A DNA stretch of 64,000 nucleotides from Bacilli bacterium (GCA_017541325.1 JAFXZI010000010.1:1-64000); one strand, 5' to 3'; positions 34,213 to 44,018 are shown, counted from the first letter of the stretch. Made by a program: numbers and translations. The notes: a model not told the origin generated them from the letters alone.

Positions 34213-34250
34213 TTTGTCTTTTTTTGTGATATAATTATTATGGTGATAAT

Positions 34251-34775
34251 ATGGAGCAACTCATTGATACAAAGAATATGGAAGAAGCGAGAAAAATACT
34301 TCTAAATTTGGTTAGACAAAGTGGTAAATTTGTACTTGGTGGTTATCCATATATTGGAACTTTAGATAGCAGTTATGGATTTGGTAAAAAAATTGGAATG
34401 GTTTCTTTTGATTAGCAAACTCGATGGAGAATAGATTATGATGAAGTAAAAGGGGTACATTTTAATTACGAACATTTTATTGAAGGAGGAGAACCTATAA
34501 AGTATTGTATTACAATTAGAGATATGAGTTTTAAACAATATTGTCGTTATATAGATCAACTTAATAAAGGGTTTCCTAGTTCTAGTATAAAAAAACATAG
34601 AGGACAAACAATTAGACTTCGCAATTATGGAGATCCTGCATTTAGAAATGCAGCATTTGTATTTAGAGAACAGTATAAATTATATCCAAGTCCATATGAT
34701 TCAAAATTTGCTGAAGATTTAAGACTTGCAGATATGGAATATTATAGATTATCTGGAAAAAGAAGATCTGCTTAA
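34251..34775 (+). pseudogene. Gene interrupted by an in-frame TAG at codon 55
   Basis: An ATG at 34251 with TATGGTGATAAT upstream opens a frame that reads 54 codons, meets TAG at 34413-34415, then continues in the same frame for 119 more codons to a TAA at 34773. Upstream part: 'MEQLIDTKNMEEARKILL' and 'GKFVLGGYPYIG'; downstream part includes W-R-I-D-Y-D-E-V-K-G-V-H-F-N-Y-E and a basic C-terminus. Codon use does not change across the stop. A single CAG-to-TAG change would explain it, but readthrough cannot be excluded. The 'D-Y-D..K-G-x-H-x-N' stretch vaguely recalls nuclease-toxin folds; this is not firm. Promoter TATAAT at 34230 and a strong terminator frame it as a single-gene unit. Confidence 0.7.
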
Positions 34776-34783
34776 CACATTTA

Positions 34784-34813
34784 AAAACAGAGTGTATTTA
34801 TACACTCTGTTTT
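34784..34813 (+). terminator. Strong Rho-independent terminator
   Basis: Thirteen-bp perfect stem (34784-34796 with 34801-34813), 4-nt loop, ending in T. The A and T flanks would allow either direction. Confidence 0.85.
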
Positions 34814-34842
34814 ATGATAAAATAATATTATAGGGTGATAAT

Positions 34843-37764
34843 ATGAACGAAATATTAGAAATAATAAACAATAACATCGAAGAAGTATTAAATAATTCCG
34901 AATTATTACAAAGAGTATGTGATTATTTAAATAGTAGTTTTGTACTTAATAGTGATTCTTTAAAAGCTAATCCTAATATTTTAAGAATTAGTTCTTTTAT
35001 CATTCCTAAAATTAAAGAAGATCCAAGTATTGTTTTATCCTTTCCATATAAAGATATGACATCAACAGATAAACAAATATATTTAAGAGAAGCAGCAATT
35101 CAACACTTTATTCCTTCATTTGAACAAATAGAGGATAATCCAGAATTAGGTAGAAATTTACCTATTGGTATATTAGAAAGATTATTAAGAAGTAATCCTA
35201 GAATGCTTATTTATTTTCCAGAAGAGGAGATACTTCCTCATTCTAAAGGAATAGAATTTGTTGCAACTGAAGAAGAACTTAAAAGAATTCCTGCTCTTAG
35301 AAAAATAGATTCTATAATGGAAGCATCAATTATAGAAAATCCGAGCTTAATTAAATATTTAGAAACTAAAATAGATGAATATATTGTAGAAGATGCTTTA
35401 AAAGAAACTAAATTAACAAGAGAAGATTTTTTAAACAACCAATTTCTATGTACAATAGAATATCTTTGTATTGGAGAATATACTCCTTATTATAGATATT
35501 TAAGTAATGAAAAGAAAGCAATAATTGTATCTAATTATTTAGAAGAAGGTAAAATAGATGATTTATTGGAACTTCCTTTTTTACAACATGAATTTAATCC
35601 TTATTTGGATGAATCAATTAATGTAGGAGAAGTAATTGAATTAATTAAGGCTATTAAACCAGATTTAGATAGAGCCGATGAACCAAGTGTTAACAATCAA
35701 AATTGGGAAATACTAAATTCTGTTTTAGACGGAATTGCAGCTTATAGATATAGAACTAATAAGAATACATTTAAGTTCAAAAGTATAGATGCTTTAGCTG
35801 ATAGATTTGAACAATACTTTTATGAGATAGATGATGGAAATAAAGATGATATTCTTGAAATTCTTGCTAATGAATGTATAGATTTCATGGAATCAGATGA
35901 TAGAGAAGAAGTGTCAAATTCTTTAAAGAAGTATTTCTATAGATTTTATGATATTTATTTAAAAAATAATAGATCTCTTCCAGTATCTGGTGAAGATGGA
36001 AAAATAATTGCTGAATTTTGTAATCAAATACTAAATGATCATAGAGATAAATATATAGTTCAAGAAAAAGAAAAATTAAAAAATATAATTAATGATACTT
36101 TTGGATTAAAACCAGATATTATTGATCAAATACTAAGAGAAAAGAAAAGAAATAAAGCTCTTGCTGTTTTAAGAGAAGAAATATATTCTGGAAAACTTGA
36201 TGGTAAAATAGATGAAATTTTCTATAAAGAAGAAATTAGAAAACAATTAAAAAAATCAAATATATTTTTACCAGATGATAAGTTTGATGAAATTTTCAAT
36301 CATTTAGTAAAAATGTTTATAGAAACAGGAAAATTAGATAAAAAAGAACTTCATGATTACTTTGAAGAAAGTGGATATGGATTACCTAGTGCATGTATTA
36401 TTCAAATAGTTAAAAAATTAAATAAAGAACTTAATGCTAGAGCAGAAAAAACAGTTCTTAGTAAATCTGAGGCTATAATAACTTCTGGAGATAGATTTAG
36501 ATATACTAAAACTTTTGTTGCTAAAAACTTTAGTATGACAAATAGAAAACGTACTGATTATGTACTAAGTTCTTTATTAATAGAATTATTAGATAATCCG
36601 AAAAAATGTAAGAAAGCAGTTAATAATATAGATGATTTATTTAGTTTAAAAAGAATAATACCTTTCTTTGGATCAATTAAAGGAACTAAGGAATTATCTG
36701 TCCAAATGTTAATAGATATTTTATCTTATTTTCCAAGAATTAAAGATAGATTAGATATTAGTGATGAAAGAATAGAATTATCTTTTGAAAAACTAGTTGG
36801 ATTTGCAACTGAATATGGTAAATCATCTAGTATATTAAGAACTATTATTTCACCAACTATTACTGATGTAATTGGTGAGTTCAATGTTGGAAAATATGCG
36901 GAGTTTTATTTAGAGAATATGTTTGATAGAAGAGAATCAAGTATACCTATTGTTAGTGGTGAAACTAGAAAATATACTTTTTCATCTGATTTTAGAGATC
37001 AAGATAGATTAATAATAGGAAGAATGTATAGAGATAGTTGTATCGACTTAAATGATTCTTCTGGATATGATACATATTTAGAATGCTTAAAAGGACCAGA
37101 TGGAGATGCAATATTAATAAGAGAAAGAATAAGTAATGAGTTAGCTGGTAGAGTATTAGCGGTTAGAAGAGGAAATGTCGTTCAATTACAATTAAGAAAC
37201 CTAGATAGAAGAATAAGCGAAGAAGAATATAAAAATATAATTAGATTAATTGGAAAACAAATGATAAGAGAATCTGCACAATGTGGAGATAATTTAGATG
37301 TTGTAGTAGTAGCGACTGACCTTCATAAAGGATTAAGAGATGATAGATTAAAAACTAATTTTCCACATGCTGATTGGGGAGGATTCTATGAAGTAGTTGC
37401 AGAAAAAGAAGATGATGTCCAATTCTCTTTTAACGAACCAGTTCAGTTTATTTATACTCCTAAAAGAAAAAGAGTACGTGAAGATGCAACTGATCAAGAA
37501 ATATCTATGATGAAGGCAATTAGTATTAGACTTAATCCTGATCAAAAAGAAAGAGAAGAATTGGAACGTAGTTTTGAACCAGTTATTTTTGAAGAAACTG
37601 AAAATAGTATTTTACTTGGAGAAGACTGGTATATTATACATAGAGATGGAGAAATAATAGAACAAGTAGTTATACCTACTAAAGATAACAGACAAGTTGA
37701 GGAAATAAAAACTGCTATAGAAACATTTGGTTTAGGTAAAGGAAGTGGTGCATATCATGGTTAA
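34843..37764 (+). CDS. Large protein of unknown function (973 aa)
   Basis: No family recognised. Residues ~1-620 are charged and predicted helical, with short repeated leucine-rich helical segments ('PNILRISSFIIPKIKEDPSIVL'-like). The last ~330 residues change to a mixed alpha/beta domain containing R-M-Y-R-D-S-C-I-D-L, A-G-R-V-L-A-V-R-R-G, and 'KGLRDDRLKTNFPHADW', then a beta-rich end. No signal peptide or membrane helix, so cytoplasmic. Strong GGGTGATAAT site. It overlaps the next gene by 8 nt and leads a run of tightly linked genes to 39788. Confidence 0.65.
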   Translation: MNEILEIINNNIEEVLNNSELLQRVCDYLNSSFVLNSDSLKANPNILRISSFIIPKIKEDPSIVLSFPYKDMTSTDKQIYLREAAIQHFIPSFEQIEDNPELGRNLPIGILERLLRSNPRMLIYFPEEEILPHSKGIEFVATEEELKRIPALRKIDSIMEASIIENPSLIKYLETKIDEYIVEDALKETKLTREDFLNNQFLCTIEYLCIGEYTPYYRYLSNEKKAIIVSNYLEEGKIDDLLELPFLQHEFNPYLDESINVGEVIELIKAIKPDLDRADEPSVNNQNWEILNSVLDGIAAYRYRTNKNTFKFKSIDALADRFEQYFYEIDDGNKDDILEILANECIDFMESDDREEVSNSLKKYFYRFYDIYLKNNRSLPVSGEDGKIIAEFCNQILNDHRDKYIVQEKEKLKNIINDTFGLKPDIIDQILREKKRNKALAVLREEIYSGKLDGKIDEIFYKEEIRKQLKKSNIFLPDDKFDEIFNHLVKMFIETGKLDKKELHDYFEESGYGLPSACIIQIVKKLNKELNARAEKTVLSKSEAIITSGDRFRYTKTFVAKNFSMTNRKRTDYVLSSLLIELLDNPKKCKKAVNNIDDLFSLKRIIPFFGSIKGTKELSVQMLIDILSYFPRIKDRLDISDERIELSFEKLVGFATEYGKSSSILRTIISPTITDVIGEFNVGKYAEFYLENMFDRRESSIPIVSGETRKYTFSSDFRDQDRLIIGRMYRDSCIDLNDSSGYDTYLECLKGPDGDAILIRERISNELAGRVLAVRRGNVVQLQLRNLDRRISEEEYKNIIRLIGKQMIRESAQCGDNLDVVVVATDLHKGLRDDRLKTNFPHADWGGFYEVVAEKEDDVQFSFNEPVQFIYTPKRKRVREDATDQEISMMKAISIRLNPDQKEREELERSFEPVIFEETENSILLGEDWYIIHRDGEIIEQVVIPTKDNRQVEEIKTAIETFGLGKGSGAYHG

Positions 37765-37945
37765 AAGAGGAATTATAACTGAATTTAATGGAGAATATGG
37801 AATAATTAAATGTGAATCTGAAATTGTTGATTTTGAAAAAGATGATTTATCAACTCCAGTTAATGTTGGTGATACAGTTGAATATCGAGAAGAAAGAGGA
37901 GATTATTTAATTATTGCTAGAAATATTAAGGTTGTGAAAGAATGA
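37757..37945 (+). CDS. Small beta-barrel-like protein
   Basis: 62 residues from ATG 37757 behind GGTG; the GTG pair at 37745 is earlier in the site. Alternating strands, with G-I-I-T-E-F-N-G-E-Y-G-I-I and V-N-V-G-D-T-V-E-Y near positions expected of a small OB/cold-shock-like barrel, but without RNA-binding aromatic motifs. A nucleic-acid-binding role is only a guess. Overlaps both neighbours (8 nt and 4 nt). Confidence 0.6.
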   Translation: MVKRGIITEFNGEYGIIKCESEIVDFEKDDLSTPVNVGDTVEYREERGDYLIIARNIKVVKE

Positions 37946-38967
37946 AAAATTATACTAAAGAAGAAATAATAGAATTAAAGAATCAGATTAAAGAGTTTGT
38001 TAAAAATGGTGAAAATGCTACTTTCATTACTCCAAATAATTGGTATTTTAGTTCTAGTATTGTTGACGATGTAAAAAAAATAAAACAAGTTACAGTGTGG
38101 GATATAGTTTTAAATACAACTTATAGAACTAATGATAATAATGATGAGTTTGGTAGCTTTATAAAAAAAGTTTTAGATATTATGGACTGTAAAAAAGATA
38201 GTGACTCATATGATTTAACAGTTGCTACTGCAGAATACTTATATACAACGCATTTAGGTTTAGGAATCAAAAGTGCATTAGATATTAATACAAAGGAAGA
38301 AATAATAGAAGAACAAAAACAAGTTCTTGGATTAGTAAAGAATGATAATGGTACACATGAATTCTATAAACTTTTTGGAAACTTCTATATTAGATCAATA
38401 CCCTTATCTGAAAATGAAAGAAATATTATTGAATGGAAACATATTAAAACATCATATTATTGTATAGATAATGAAAAAGATGATTTTAATAATTTCGTTC
38501 TAAATATAATTAAAACATCTGAATGTAATAAAGATGATGATTTATATGATTTAATAGTTGCAGTAGCTGAATACCTATACTTGAAAGAATTAATAAAACC
38601 AACAGATTTTTCTAAACAAAAAGAATTATTAAAAATTGGACTTCAAATTAAGAACTATGAAGATCATGGATGGAATGGGCATAGTTTTACTGCACCTAAT
38701 GGATGGATTTTTAAATTTGTAACAACTTCTGATAATACACATATGCCAAACGGAGGAGAACTTACAGTATATGATGGAGATAAGTTACTAGATCATATTA
38801 CTTATGTACATAATGATAAAAGTGAATTTGAAGTTTTTAAAAATAAAATAATAAATACAATAGATCCTGATAGTGCATATAATTTTCGTCAAACTTATGA
38901 TATGGCTAATGCTGTTGCAGAATATTTATTTATGAAAGAGAAAATAGAAAAAAATGAAAATAAGTAG
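37942..38967 (+). CDS. Unknown protein made of three repeats
   Basis: 341 residues. Three ~110-residue units, each with a beta part (T-P-N-N-W-Y-F-S, G-N-F-Y-I-R-S, A-P-N-G-W-I-F-K) and a helical end with V-A-x-A-E-Y-L-Y/F (about residues 90, 210 and 330). No signal peptide or membrane helix. Starts by ATGA overlap and overlaps the MBL gene by 14 nt, a tight operon with the 973-residue protein. No family recognised. Confidence 0.65.
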   Translation: MKNYTKEEIIELKNQIKEFVKNGENATFITPNNWYFSSSIVDDVKKIKQVTVWDIVLNTTYRTNDNNDEFGSFIKKVLDIMDCKKDSDSYDLTVATAEYLYTTHLGLGIKSALDINTKEEIIEEQKQVLGLVKNDNGTHEFYKLFGNFYIRSIPLSENERNIIEWKHIKTSYYCIDNEKDDFNNFVLNIIKTSECNKDDDLYDLIVAVAEYLYLKELIKPTDFSKQKELLKIGLQIKNYEDHGWNGHSFTAPNGWIFKFVTTSDNTHMPNGGELTVYDGDKLLDHITYVHNDKSEFEVFKNKIINTIDPDSAYNFRQTYDMANAVAEYLFMKEKIEKNENK

Positions 38968-39475
38968 AGTAGTTACAGGATATTTAGAAGAGAATTGTTA
39001 TATTGTAGAAAATAATAATGAAGTTCTTGTTGTAGATCCTGGAGATGATTATGAATTAATAAAAAAAGAAATTGGTAAAAGAAAAGTATTAGCAGTATTA
39101 ATTACTCATTATCATTTTGATCATATTGGTGCATTAGATAATATATTAAATGATTATAAAGTAGATGTTATAGATTATAATAGTTCTTTAGAACAAAAAA
39201 TAGGTAATTTTTCATTTAAAATTATTAAAACTCCTGGTCATAAAGATGATTGTGTTACTTTTTATTTTGAAAAAGATAAAATAATGTTTACTGGAGACTT
39301 CCTTTTTAGAGCATCTGTTGGAAGAACTGATCTAGACTCTGGAGATCAATTTAAAATGAAAGAGAGTTTAAAAAAGATAAAGACTTATCCAGAAGATATA
39401 AAAATATATCCAGGACATGGAGAAAGTTCTACTTTATCTTATGAATTTAAAAATAATATTTTTATGAGGTGGTAA
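38954..39475 (+). CDS. MBL-fold metallo-hydrolase (GloB-like)
   Basis: 173 residues, a compact metallo-hydrolase. Metal-binding motif T-H-Y-H-F-D-H-I near residue 51, His in K-T-P-G-H-K-D-D near 95, F-T-G-D-F-L near 114 and P-G-H-G-E at 155. The order and the G-D-F-L-F-R-x-S-V-G-R-T-D segment match the YqgX/glyoxalase-II-like group. It is shorter than glyoxalase II, having no C-terminal substrate domain. Overlaps the preceding gene; start ATG 38954 with no clear site, so coupling is likely. Confidence 0.85.
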   Translation: MKISRVVTGYLEENCYIVENNNEVLVVDPGDDYELIKKEIGKRKVLAVLITHYHFDHIGALDNILNDYKVDVIDYNSSLEQKIGNFSFKIIKTPGHKDDCVTFYFEKDKIMFTGDFLFRASVGRTDLDSGDQFKMKESLKKIKTYPEDIKIYPGHGESSTLSYEFKNNIFMRW

Positions 39476-39476
39476 T

Positions 39477-39788
39477 ATGTATATAGATTTGATTGTAATA
39501 ATAGTTTTATTAGCATTAGTAATATTTTATTTTAGAAGATTTTCTAATTTTGTTTATGCTTTTGCAATTATAGATATATTTTTAAGAATTCTTAATTTTA
39601 TTGAAAATAATGTAAAAGTACCAGAATTGCAAAAACTAATAAGTAAGTATTTTCCTGATTCAATAGAAGCATTAATTTATCATTATACTGATGGAATTCT
39701 TACAACTATATTGTTGTGGGTGTATGTAGTAATTTTTGCTATATTTTTGGGATATGTATTTAAAATATTTATTAAAAGAAGAAAATAA
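39477..39788 (+). CDS. Small membrane protein
   Basis: 103 residues, two or three helices (residues ~4-21, 24-36 and ~74-97), a short outer loop and a basic tail K-R-R-K. Begins one base after the MBL stop, with GAGGTGGTA inside the end of that gene. No family recognised. Confidence 0.65.
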   Translation: MYIDLIVIIVLLALVIFYFRRFSNFVYAFAIIDIFLRILNFIENNVKVPELQKLISKYFPDSIEALIYHYTDGILTTILLWVYVVIFAIFLGYVFKIFIKRRK

Positions 39789-39841
39789 TTACGATTTTAT
39801 TTGGTTATTTTGTAAAATTGTGTTATTATATAAGTGCATCG

Positions 39842-39865
39842 AGTGGAAGAAGTCTTCCACTTTTT
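39842..39865 (+). promoter_or_regulatory. Attenuator-like hairpin in the rimP leader
   Basis: Nine-bp perfect stem AGTGGAAGA (39842-39850) with 39853-39861 followed by five T, 22 nt before rimP. Comparable hairpin-plus-T structures precede rimP-nusA operons in other Firmicutes (family knowledge), where they may adjust expression of nusA. It could equally act as a simple partial terminator. Confidence 0.55.
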
Positions 39866-39886
39866 ATATTATTTAGAGAGGTGTTT

Positions 39887-40135
39887 ATGGAAGAAAAATT
39901 AAAAAGTATAATTGATCCTAAAATTAAAGATTTAAATGTATGGATTGATTCTATAAAACTAGAAAAAGAAGATGAAGAACAATATTTAAGAATTGCACTA
40001 GATGCTGATTATATAATTGATCTTAATACTGTAGTTAAAGCTACTAGAATAATAAATCCTATTCTTGATAAAGAAGAATTAGATTTTGATAATTATATGT
40101 TGGATGTATATGCAAAACCAAAAGGAGATAAATAA
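39887..40135 (+). CDS. rimP: Short RimP-like ribosome maturation factor
   Basis: 82 residues from ATG 39887 with AGAGAGGTG. It corresponds to RimP by location directly ahead of nusA and by 'YLRIALDADYIIDLNTVVKATRIINPILDKEE', which matches the central R-V-x-I-D-x..I-x-L-x-D-C-x-x-x-S-R-x-I region of the family. Typical RimP has ~150 residues with a C-terminal SH3-like domain, missing here. RimP helps assemble the 30S subunit. The downstream nusA start is one base after its stop. Confidence 0.75.
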   Translation: MEEKLKSIIDPKIKDLNVWIDSIKLEKEDEEQYLRIALDADYIIDLNTVVKATRIINPILDKEELDFDNYMLDVYAKPKGDK

Positions 40136-40136
40136 G

Positions 40137-41210
40137 ATGAACGGAAAAGAATTTTTAAAAGCAGTAGATTTAGTTGTTAAAGAAAAAGGAATAGATAAAG
40201 AAGTAGTATTTGAAGCAATGGAACTTGCTTTAGCAACTGCTTATAAGAAGAATTTTGATTCTTTAACTAATTCTAAAATAGTAATTAATAGAGATACAGG
40301 AGATATAAAAGTATTTTCATATCTTACTGTTGTAGAAGATGATTTTGAAGATATTGATTTAGATACTGAAATTAGCTTAACTGAAGCTAGAAAGATAGAT
40401 AAAACTCTAAATGTAGGAGATACAATTGATACAGAAGTTACTCCAAAAGATTTTGGTAGAGTTGCTGCATCAACTGCAAAACAAGTAATAGTTCAAAAAT
40501 TAAGAGAAGCAGAAAAAAATTCAATAATTGAAGAATTTGGTGATAAAGAAGATGAATTATTAATTGGAACTGTTGAACTAGAAGATGTAGATAATTACTT
40601 CATTAACTTAGGAAGAAGTAATGGTATCCTTCCTAAAAAAGAATGTATTCCTGGTGAAAAAATAGAAATGGGAAAACAAATAAAAGTATATGTTAGTAAA
40701 GTTGATGGTAGTGGTAAGGGAATGCTTATTTTACTATCTAGAAGACATTATGGATTCTTAAAAAGATTATTTGAACTTGAAATTCCAGAACTTTCTGATG
40801 GAACAGTACTTTTATATAGTGTAGCTAGAGATGCAGGAAGCAGATCAAAAGTTGCTGTTTATTCTGAAAGAAGCAATATTGATCCAGTAGGAGCATGTAT
40901 TGGAGAAAGAGGAAATAGAATAGCACGTATAATAGAAGAAGTTAATGGTGAAAGAATAGATGTTGTTAAATATGATCCTGAACCTGAAACTTTTATAGCT
41001 AATGCTTTACAACCAGCTAAAAATTTACATGTAATTATAACTGATCCTAAAAAACAAGAATGTATAGTAGTTGCTGATGATGATAATTTCTCATTAGCAA
41101 TAGGTAAAAAAGGAGAAAACGCTAGACTTGCTTCAAAATTAACTCATTATAAGATTGATGTTAAAAATACTGAACAAGCTAGAGAAATGGGAATTAATTT
41201 TATAAACTAA
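40137..41210 (+). CDS. nusA: Transcription termination/antitermination factor NusA
   Basis: 357 residues from ATG 40137 with GGAGATAA. N-terminal RNA-polymerase-binding domain with A-L-A-T-A-Y-K-K-N-F, then an S1 domain (~135-200) and two KH domains with the signature G-E-R-G-N-R-I near 260 and I-G-K-K-G-E-N-A-R-L-A near 330. Typical Firmicute size; no C-terminal acidic repeats. Acts with RNA polymerase in the cytoplasm. Within the rimP-nusA-rnpM-infB-rbfA operon. Confidence 0.95.
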   Translation: MNGKEFLKAVDLVVKEKGIDKEVVFEAMELALATAYKKNFDSLTNSKIVINRDTGDIKVFSYLTVVEDDFEDIDLDTEISLTEARKIDKTLNVGDTIDTEVTPKDFGRVAASTAKQVIVQKLREAEKNSIIEEFGDKEDELLIGTVELEDVDNYFINLGRSNGILPKKECIPGEKIEMGKQIKVYVSKVDGSGKGMLILLSRRHYGFLKRLFELEIPELSDGTVLLYSVARDAGSRSKVAVYSERSNIDPVGACIGERGNRIARIIEEVNGERIDVVKYDPEPETFIANALQPAKNLHVIITDPKKQECIVVADDDNFSLAIGKKGENARLASKLTHYKIDVKNTEQAREMGINFIN

Positions 41211-41211
41211 T

Positions 41212-41478
41212 ATGAAACAAAGAAAAGAAGTATTAAGAACTTGTATAATTACTAAAGAAAAATTACCTAAAAAGGAATTATTAAGAGTAGTAAGAACTCC
41301 TGAAGGTAATATAGAAGTAGATTTAACTGGTAAATTAAATGGTAGAGGTGCTTATATAAAAAAAGATTTAGAAGTACTTGAAAAAGCCAAAAAAGGAAAA
41401 GCTTTAGAAAGGCATTTGGAAGTTAATATTCCAGATAATGTATATGAGAATATAAAAGAAATAATAGAAGAAAAATAA
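41212..41478 (+). CDS. rnpM: RNase P modulator RnpM (YlxR)
   Basis: 88 residues, DUF448 family. The family core is complete: R-T-C-I-I-T-K-E-K-L-P-K-K-E-L-L-R-V-V-R and N-G-R-G-A-Y-I-K-K. RnpM/YlxR binds RNase P RNA and dampens its activity (knowledge of family). Starts one base after nusA. The L7Ae-like ylxQ that usually follows is absent here, infB coming next. Confidence 0.92.
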   Translation: MKQRKEVLRTCIITKEKLPKKELLRVVRTPEGNIEVDLTGKLNGRGAYIKKDLEVLEKAKKGKALERHLEVNIPDNVYENIKEIIEEK

Positions 41479-41497
41479 GAAAGTAGAGGTGATCTTT

Positions 41498-43633
41498 ATG
41501 ATGAGTATTTTAGAATATTCAGAAGACGTTAGTAAGAGTTTAGAAGAGATAATGGAGTTATGTGATAAGTTGGAGATTTCTTATGAAGATGAAAATTCTA
41601 TGCTTACAGAAGATGATATTATTATTCTAGATAATGAAATTCAAGATATGGAGGATTATATAGTTTCAGATGAAGAAACAGAAGAAGATGAATCATTAGA
41701 AGATCTTGATGAAACCGTTGAAGATCTTATTACTACAAATAATATTAAAATAGATAATAATAGTAATAGAGAGAAATTAAAATCTAAGAAAGATAGAGTA
41801 GAAACTAGTCAAAATAATAATTTTAGAAAAGAAAGAAAAAATATTTATAAACATCGTGATAAATTACAATCTAATGAAGATGAAACTTTAAAAGAAAAAG
41901 TTATATATAAAGAAGATATGACAGTAGCAGAACTTGCTAATGAATTAGATATTTCTAGTATTGAATTAGTTAAAAAATTAATGAAATTAGGAGTTATGGC
42001 TAATGTTAATTATCCTTTATCTTTTGAAGTAGCTGAATTACTTGTAATTGATTATGGTAAAGAAATAGCTAGGGAAGAAACTACTGATATTTCTAATTTT
42101 GAAAATTATGAAATACATGAAAAAGATAAAGACCTAATAGATAGACCACCAGTAGTAACTATAATGGGACATGTAGACCATGGTAAAACATCACTTCTTG
42201 ATGCAATTAGAGAAACTGATGTCGTTAGTAGTGAAGCTGGAGGAATTACTCAAGCAATAGGTGCTTATCAAGTATCAATTAATGGTAAGAAAATTACTTT
42301 TATTGATACTCCAGGACATGAAGCATTTACTGAAATGCGTGCAAGAGGTGCTAGCGTTACTGATGTTGTTGTTATAATTGTTGCTGCAGATGATGGAGTT
42401 AAACCTCAAACTAAAGAGGCAATAGATCATGCAAGAGCTGCTAAAGTACCTATAATAGTTGCTATAAATAAAATAGATAAACCAGAAGCAGATGTTAATC
42501 GTATTATGACTGAACTTACTGAATATGGTCTTACTCCTGAAGAATGGGGAGGAGATATTGTAACTAATAAAATATCTGCTAAAACTCATGAAGGTATTAA
42601 AGAATTACTTGAAAGTATTATTTTAGTAAGTGAAATGGCAGAGTTAAAAGCTAATCCAAATAGATATGCTATGGGTACAGTAATTGAGTCTCGTCTTGAT
42701 AAAAAAGTAGGTACTATTGCAACACTTCTTGTACAAAATGGTACTTTACGACTTGGAGATCCAATTGTGGTTGGTACATCTTTTGGTAAAGTAAGAACTT
42801 TAAAGAATGATAAAGGACAAGATATTATTTCAGCAGCCCCTTCTACTCCAGTAGAAATAACAGGACTTAATGAAGTACCTTCTGCAGGTGATAAATTTAT
42901 GTCTTTTGAAACAGAAAAACAAGCTAAAGCAATTGCTGAACAAAGAAAAGAACGTGCTAAAGCAGCTGATACTAATAAGAGTGGTATGACATTAGAAGAT
43001 TTATTTGGAGCAATTAAAGAAGGTAAAAAAGAAATAAATGTTGTTTTAAAAACAGATGTTAATGGTTCACTTGAAGCTATTAAACAAAGTCTTAATAAGA
43101 TAGATGTAGAAGGAGTTAAAGTAAATATTATTTTAGGTGGAGTAGGTACTATTACTGAAAGTGATGTTACTTTAGCTAATGCCAGTGATGCAATTATTCT
43201 AGGATTTAATGTTCGTCCTTCTACAAATATAATCGATCTTGCTAAAAACTATAATGTCGATATTCGTCTATATGATATTATTTATAAAATGATTGAAGAT
43301 ATAGAAAATTCAATGAAAGGATTATTAGATCCTGTATTTGAAGAAGAAATAATTGGACATGCAGAAATAAGACAAATATTTAAATTTTCTAAAATTGGTA
43401 ATATAGCAGGATGTCATGTTACAGATGGTGTTATGAAAAATAATTATAATGCTAGATTAATTAGAGATGGTATTGTTATATATACTGGAAAAATTAAATC
43501 AATTCAACACGAAAAAGATCAAGTTAAAGAAATGAAAAAAGATATGGATTGTGGAATTACTTTAGAGAATTTCCAAGATATCAAAGAACTTGATGTAATT
43601 GAGTGTTATGAATTAAAAGAGATTAAAAGATAA
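41498..43633 (+). CDS. infB: Translation initiation factor IF-2
   Basis: 711 residues from ATG 41498 (AGAGGTGATC upstream; an adjacent in-frame ATG at 41501 is equally possible). A short acidic/charged N-terminal part, the conserved domain with '[19 protein letters not shown]', and the GTPase with G1 G-H-V-D-H-G-K-T, G3 D-T-P-G-H-E-A-F and G4 N-K-I-D-K, then C-terminal fMet-tRNA-binding domains. Slightly shorter than Bacillus (716). Brings fMet-tRNA to the 30S subunit. Stop overlaps the rbfA start. Confidence 0.95.
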   Translation: MMSILEYSEDVSKSLEEIMELCDKLEISYEDENSMLTEDDIIILDNEIQDMEDYIVSDEETEEDESLEDLDETVEDLITTNNIKIDNNSNREKLKSKKDRVETSQNNNFRKERKNIYKHRDKLQSNEDETLKEKVIYKEDMTVAELANELDISSIELVKKLMKLGVMANVNYPLSFEVAELLVIDYGKEIAREETTDISNFENYEIHEKDKDLIDRPPVVTIMGHVDHGKTSLLDAIRETDVVSSEAGGITQAIGAYQVSINGKKITFIDTPGHEAFTEMRARGASVTDVVVIIVAADDGVKPQTKEAIDHARAAKVPIIVAINKIDKPEADVNRIMTELTEYGLTPEEWGGDIVTNKISAKTHEGIKELLESIILVSEMAELKANPNRYAMGTVIESRLDKKVGTIATLLVQNGTLRLGDPIVVGTSFGKVRTLKNDKGQDIISAAPSTPVEITGLNEVPSAGDKFMSFETEKQAKAIAEQRKERAKAADTNKSGMTLEDLFGAIKEGKKEINVVLKTDVNGSLEAIKQSLNKIDVEGVKVNIILGGVGTITESDVTLANASDAIILGFNVRPSTNIIDLAKNYNVDIRLYDIIYKMIEDIENSMKGLLDPVFEEEIIGHAEIRQIFKFSKIGNIAGCHVTDGVMKNNYNARLIRDGIVIYTGKIKSIQHEKDQVKEMKKDMDCGITLENFQDIKELDVIECYELKEIKR

Positions 43634-43968
43634 TGAGTTTAAAAATAGATAGATATAACAGTACATTTCAAAAAGTAATTAGTCAAATACTTATGGAAGT
43701 AAAAGATCAAAAACTTAAATCAGTTGTGTTAACTGGTGTAGAGATTACAAATGATTTAAGTTATGCCAAAGTATTTTATACAATTTTAGATAATGTTAAT
43801 AAAAAAGAAATAGAAGAATCTCTAGAAAAAAATAAATCGTATATTAGAGGTCAAATTAGTAAAAGAGTAGATATTAGGCACACTCCAGAATTAAGATTTT
43901 ATTTTGATAATTCTATAGAATATGGGGATAGAATAGAAAAAATAATATCTGATATTAACACGAAGTAG
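43633..43968 (+). CDS. rbfA: 30S ribosome-binding factor RbfA
   Basis: 111 residues. KH-like fold with the family's 'VVLTGVEITNDLSYAKVFYT' and R-H-T-P-E-L-R-F-Y-F-D segments. Helps the late 16S maturation of the 30S subunit. Its ATG overlaps the infB TAA (TAATG). End of the rimP operon. truB does not follow, the next element being the RNA at 44022. Confidence 0.93.
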   Translation: MSLKIDRYNSTFQKVISQILMEVKDQKLKSVVLTGVEITNDLSYAKVFYTILDNVNKKEIEESLEKNKSYIRGQISKRVDIRHTPELRFYFDNSIEYGDRIEKIISDINTK

Positions 43969-43989
43969 TGTCAACTGTAATTTAAGATA

Positions 43990-44018
43990 TTGGAAAGCAT
44001 CCTAACTTGTGATATAAT
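43990..44018 (+). promoter_or_regulatory. Promoter of the 6S RNA candidate
   Basis: TTGGAA at 43990, 17-nt spacer, extended TGA-TATAAT at 44010-44018, giving a start near 44024, at the base of the closing stem of the RNA. Confidence 0.7.

Noticed and set aside
34413-34415. TAG reassigned to an amino acid
   Set aside because: TAG is used as a normal stop elsewhere (e.g. scpB at 30962, sufU at 9220), so only local readthrough or mutation remains.
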